DNA from: VXYL01 sp963665195 | Lineage (GTDB): Bacteria; Pseudomonadota; Gammaproteobacteria; Pseudomonadales; Azotimanducaceae | DNA length: 64,000 bases | Direction of reading: 5' to 3' | Assembly: GCA_963665195.1 (NCBI GenBank) | Contig: OY762070.1 | Coordinates: 2,666,001 to 2,730,000 of the forward strand | Shown: one piece after another, positions 60,317 to 64,000 of the stretch | Layout: each line of letters begins with the position of its first letter | Numbering within the stretch: position 1 is the stretch's first letter | Position numbers and translations under genes: made by a program | Notes under the pieces: model-generated | What the model was told of the DNA's origin: nothing | Database searches by the model: none | The model's input: the letters and a program-made list of their open reading frames with translations, nothing else

Positions 60317-61063
60317 TCAGCCTTCCGGCGTCTTGCCGCTCTGCTGCAATGCCTGATTCGACGCGATCCGCGCTCCGTTGGCCTGGTATTGGGCCCGCCG
60401 CTCCTTGCTGAAGCGATCGATCTCGTCCTTCGGCACGCCGAAGGCGATGCCGCGCGCCACGCCGGGCCGCGCCCGCACGCGGCGCACCCAGTCCATCACC
60501 CGGGGGAAGCCGGTAATGTCGATCTTGGCCCACTTCCAGGAGCGCACCCAGCACCAAGTGGCGATGTCCGCCACCGAGAACGTCTCGCCGCAGATAAAGG
60601 GATGCTTGGCGAGCTGGCCGTCCAGCACGCCGAGCAGCCGCTGCGCCTCGCTGCCGAAGCGCGTCAGCGGATGGGCCTTCTCGGCGTCGGCGACATCCCC
60701 CATGTAGCGCGTATAGCTCAGCTTGTTGCCGAACACCGGGCCGATGTTGGCCGCCTGCCAATACAGCCAGGGGATGACGTCCCAGCGGCGTTCATCGGTG
60801 GGATAGAGGTCCGTCTCGAAGGTCTCGCCGAGGTATTGGAGGATGGCGCAGCTCTCCATGATGGCGCGCCCGTCGTGGACGATGGCGGGGATCTTCTGAT
60901 TCGGGCTGATCGCCACGAACTCCGGCGAGAACTGCTCGCCGCCGAGGCTCACCGCGTGCAGCTCGACAGGCGGCAGATCCGCGCCCGCCTCCTTGAGTTC
61001 TTCGATCATCACCGTGACCTTCCACCCGTTCGGCGTGGCGGCCGTGTACACGTCGAGCGCCAT
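60317..61063 (-). CDS. Glutathione S-transferase family protein
   Basis: 248 residues from the ATG at 61061-61063; the longer upstream reading crosses the promoter region and hrcA on the other strand. Thioredoxin-like N-domain: MALDVYTAATPNGWKVTVMIEELKEAG ... SPNQKIPAIVHDGRAIMESCAILQYLGETF, with the cis-Pro (KIPAIV) and ESxAILxYL glutathione-binding line, then the helical C-domain with FSVADIATWCWVRSWKW. This resembles the YghU/Nu-class group. It diverges from hrcA across a 99-bp gap carrying tandem 11-bp repeats. Confidence 0.93.
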   Translation of the reverse strand: MALDVYTAATPNGWKVTVMIEELKEAGADLPPVELHAVSLGGEQFSPEFVAISPNQKIPAIVHDGRAIMESCAILQYLGETFETDLYPTDERRWDVIPWLYWQAANIGPVFGNKLSYTRYMGDVADAEKAHPLTRFGSEAQRLLGVLDGQLAKHPFICGETFSVADIATWCWVRSWKWAKIDITGFPRVMDWVRRVRARPGVARGIAFGVPKDEIDRFSKERRAQYQANGARIASNQALQQSGKTPEG

Positions 61064-61096
61064 GGCATGTCCATCGATCTGCGCGAGGGGCGAGAA

Positions 61097-61118
61097 TAGT
61101 AACGAACGGGTAACGAAC
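61097..61118. repeat. Two tandem copies of GTAACGAACGG between GST and hrcA
   Basis: GTAACGAACGG occurs twice without a gap (61097-61107 and 61108-61118) in the divergent GST-hrcA intergenic region. The 11-bp period is about one helical turn, so both copies face the same side of the DNA; such repeats often bind regulators. No CIRCE (TTAGCACTC-N9-GAGTGCTAA) is present here, so HrcA autoregulation through the classical operator is not supported. Confidence 0.5.
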
Positions 61119-61162
61119 GGAATGTGGTAAACGTCGCCTGAAGTCGCCGAGGACCGAGGAAC

Positions 61163-62239
61163 GTGCGCGCCAAGACCCCGGCCGCCAGCCATGATGTGGG
61201 CGAACGCGCCCAGCATCTGTTCAAGATGCTGGTGGAGCGCTACCTCGCCGACGGCGCGCCGGTGGCATCCAAGAAGCTCGCCTCGGCCGCCGACTTCGCG
61301 CTCAGCCCCGCGACCGTGCGCAACGTGATGGCGGATCTGGAGGCGCGCGGCCTGGTCGCCAGCCCGCACCCTTCGGCAGGCAAGGTGCCGACCCACCAGG
61401 GCCTGCGCTTTTTCGTGGACAGCCTGATCTCCGTGCAGGCCATGGACGCCGAAGGCGTAGGCCGCATTCGCGGCGGGCTGGATCCCGATCAGACGCCCAA
61501 GCAGCTGGTGGAGACGGCATCGCGGCTGCTCTCCGGGGTGACGCGGCTGGCGGGGGTGGTGACGGTGCCGCGCGCGGAGCAGATGGCCCTGCGCCAGGTG
61601 GAGTTCCTGCCGCTCTCCGGGGATCGAGTGCTGGTCATCCTGGTGGTCAACGAGCGCGAGGTGCAGAACCGCGTCGTGCATGCGGATCGCGAATACGACG
61701 AGACCGAGCTCACCCAAGCCGCCAACTACATCAACCAGACCTTCGCCGGCGAATCCCTGCACGCGATACGCAAGGGCGTGCTGGACTCCATGCAGCAGGA
61801 CAAGGATCGCCTGGACTCGATGATGCAGGCGACGCTGGACGTCGCGTCCAAGGCATTCGCCGCGGAAGAGCAGCCGGATGCGGAATACGTGGTGACGGGC
61901 GAATCCAACCTCGCCCGCACGCTCGCCAGCGTGGAAGACGTGCGCGAGCTGTTCGACGCCTTCACCCGCAAGGGCGCGATCCTGCATCTGTTGGACCGCT
62001 GCCTCGACAGCGACGGCATCCAGCTCTTCATCGGCGAGGAATCCGGCTACCGACCGCTCGACGAATACAGCCTGGTCACCGCCCGCTACGAGACTCGCGG
62101 CCGCGTCGCCGGCGTGCTCGGCGTGATCGGCCCCACCCGCATGGCCTACAACACCGTGATCCCGGTGGTGGACGTCACCGCCCGGCTGCTCGGCGCGGCG
62201 ATCGACGTCTCGAGCGCCGGACCTCCTGCTGGCCGCTGA
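61163..62239 (+). CDS. hrcA: Heat-inducible transcriptional repressor HrcA
   Basis: 358 residues from GTG 61163. HrcA represses chaperone genes through the CIRCE operator in many bacteria. N-terminal winged helix GERAQHLFKMLVERYLADGAPVASKKLASAADFALSPATVRNVMADLEARGLVASPHPSAGKVPTHQGLRFFVDSL matches the family closely; later lines are RVLVILVVNEREVQNRVV and GEESGYRPLDEYSLVTARYETRGRVAGVLGVIGPTRMAYNTVIPVVD. It sits directly upstream of grpE and dnaK, as in many bacteria, with an intergenic hairpin and heat-shock promoter before grpE. Confidence 0.97.
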   Translation: MRAKTPAASHDVGERAQHLFKMLVERYLADGAPVASKKLASAADFALSPATVRNVMADLEARGLVASPHPSAGKVPTHQGLRFFVDSLISVQAMDAEGVGRIRGGLDPDQTPKQLVETASRLLSGVTRLAGVVTVPRAEQMALRQVEFLPLSGDRVLVILVVNEREVQNRVVHADREYDETELTQAANYINQTFAGESLHAIRKGVLDSMQQDKDRLDSMMQATLDVASKAFAAEEQPDAEYVVTGESNLARTLASVEDVRELFDAFTRKGAILHLLDRCLDSDGIQLFIGEESGYRPLDEYSLVTARYETRGRVAGVLGVIGPTRMAYNTVIPVVDVTARLLGAAIDVSSAGPPAGR

Positions 62240-62258
62240 GCCCGCGGTTCATGGCGGG

Positions 62259-62283
62259 TTGAAACGCCCTATGCTGGCCCCAT
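62259..62283 (+). promoter_or_regulatory. Sigma-32-like heat-shock promoter before grpE
   Basis: TTGAAA (62259-62264) and CCCCAT (62278-62283), with 14 bp between TTGAA and CCCCAT, match the sigma-32 (RpoH) -35/-10 pattern (CTTGAA and CCCCATnT). It lies 46 bp before the grpE ATG. A hairpin, CCCGC-GGTTCATG-GCGGG (62241-62258), abuts the -35 on its upstream side and could end hrcA transcription. Confidence 0.6.
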
Positions 62284-62328
62284 CTTGGACTACCGACTCG
62301 GCAAGCTGGACGGAGCGGCGCAGCGCGA

Positions 62329-62964
62329 ATGACGGAAGAATCGAAGAACGACGGCGAGGACGGCGAGGAAACTGCGGCGCACGAAGCCGCCGAGCCCGAA
62401 GCGCCGACGGATGGAGCGGCGGTCGCCGAGACCGAGTCGGACCCTGCGGCCGAACTCGGCGCGGCCCTCGAACAGGCCCGCGAGCAGCTCGAAGTCGCCG
62501 AGGATCGCGCCCTGCGCGCCGCGGCGGAAGCCGAGAACGTCCGCCGCCGGGCGGACCGCAGCATCGAGAACGCCCGCAAGTTCGCCTTGGAGAAGTTCCT
62601 CGGCGACCTGCTCCCGGCGGTGGACAGCTTCGAGCGCGCCGCTGACGCCGTCGCCAAGGCGGACGGTGCCGAGCAGGCGATCGCGGCTATGGCGGAGGGC
62701 TTGGAGCTGTCGCTCAAGCTGCTCCGAGAGGCAATGGAGCGGCAGGGCATCGCCGCGCTGGACCCCTTGGGCGAACCGTTCGACCCGGCGCTGCACGAGG
62801 CGATGACGATGGTGGACAACCCGGAGTCCGAGCCGAACACGGTGCTGGAGGTATTCCAGAAGGGCTACACCCTGAACGGCCGCCTCGCCCGCCCGGCCCG
62901 CGTCATCGTCGCCCGCCAGCCGCCGGAGCAGGACGCGGAAAGCAAAGACGGCAAGGACTCTTGA
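62329..62964 (+). CDS. grpE: Nucleotide exchange factor GrpE
   Basis: 211 residues. GrpE accelerates ADP release from DnaK. A long acidic, Glu/Ala-rich N-terminal tail (about residues 1-45) precedes the family helix EQAREQLEVAEDRALRAAAEAENVRRRADRSIENARKFALEKFLGDLLPAVDSFERAA, the dimer coiled coil, then the beta wing EAMTMVDNPESEPNTVLEVFQKGYTLNGRLARPARVIVA with the conserved FQKGYxLxGRxxRPAxV. The C-terminus ends EQDAESKDGKDS. It has a sigma-32-like promoter and lies 41 bp before dnaK. Confidence 0.98.
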   Translation: MTEESKNDGEDGEETAAHEAAEPEAPTDGAAVAETESDPAAELGAALEQAREQLEVAEDRALRAAAEAENVRRRADRSIENARKFALEKFLGDLLPAVDSFERAADAVAKADGAEQAIAAMAEGLELSLKLLREAMERQGIAALDPLGEPFDPALHEAMTMVDNPESEPNTVLEVFQKGYTLNGRLARPARVIVARQPPEQDAESKDGKDS

Positions 62965-63005
62965 GAGAAACCGGCTCTACGCACCCCTAGGGAGAGAGAC
63001 AGACA

Positions 63006-64000
<995 letters not shown>

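Noticed and set aside
61064..61162. CIRCE operator upstream of hrcA
   Set aside because: No TTAGCACTC-N9-GAGTGCTAA or close variant is present; only the 11-bp tandem repeats were found.

Overview
This 64 kb window is high-GC (roughly two thirds G+C by eye), densely coding chromosomal DNA from a Gammaproteobacterium-like organism. The main evidence is the neighbourhood smpB, ratA, ratB/rnfH, bamE, recN, hrcA, grpE, dnaK at 53-64 kb, plus ccmF, pyrF (short OMPDC form), nudC, a BamE lipoprotein, a TonB-dependent receptor and HAE1-type RND pumps. The many acyl-CoA/CoA-transferase genes, a phytanoyl-CoA dioxygenase, a sulfatase, a sodium-dependent amine/amino-acid symporter and numerous defence or toxin-antitoxin remnants fit an uncultured marine or host-associated lineage. 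That ecological reading is inference only. No insertion sequence, prophage, integrase or CRISPR array was seen.

Layout. 0-1.1 kb: the 5' part of ccmF. 1.2-6.4 kb: an accessory/defence patch with a small winged-helix protein, a membrane-anchored unknown, a PhyH dioxygenase, an AAA ATPase paired with an RloB-like gene broken by an in-frame UGA, and an AbiE-type locus whose toxin is truncated. 6.4-8.3 kb: a secreted protein and a zinc alcohol dehydrogenase. 8.4-27.2 kb: three RND permeases with three adaptor proteins, and between them nitronate monooxygenase, a metallophosphoesterase and an acyl-CoA dehydrogenase. The first permease carries a degenerate GlnE-like C-terminal domain. 27.2-37.9 kb: Uma2-family protein, ahcY, a type II restriction-modification pair, a secreted TPR protein, a single-chain AbiEi-AbiEii-like fusion, and small-molecule enzymes.

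37.9-39.4 kb is the only real protein-gene desert. It holds an aberrant tRNA-Ile-like gene and a promoter- and terminator-bounded unit with no convincing protein, which is the best candidate here for a new structured small RNA. Immediately to its right is a SelW/Rdx-family selenoprotein gene that ordinary gene calling misses because the Sec codon is UGA; it sits in an operon with a PPOX-fold protein and a CoA transferase. 41-46 kb: pyrF, an SMP-30 lactonase, a Gfo/Idh/MocA oxidoreductase and a frameshifted AAA/PD-(D/E)XK pseudogene. 46-50.6 kb: a three-gene operon of family III CoA transferases, one a double-domain protein. 50.7-53.1 kb: nudC and a sulfatase. 53.4-64 kb: the conserved housekeeping block, interrupted by a symporter and a TonB-dependent receptor, ending in a heat-shock operon (hrcA, grpE, dnaK) with a sigma-32-like promoter before grpE.

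The most interesting items are the small RNA candidate at 39.1-39.3 kb, the SelW selenoprotein at 39.4-39.6 kb, the RND/GlnE-like fusion at 8.5-13.0 kb, the UGA-interrupted RloB gene at 3.1-3.7 kb, and the one-polypeptide AbiE toxin-antitoxin at 34.1-35.4 kb. All assignments come from reading the sequence; no database search was run.
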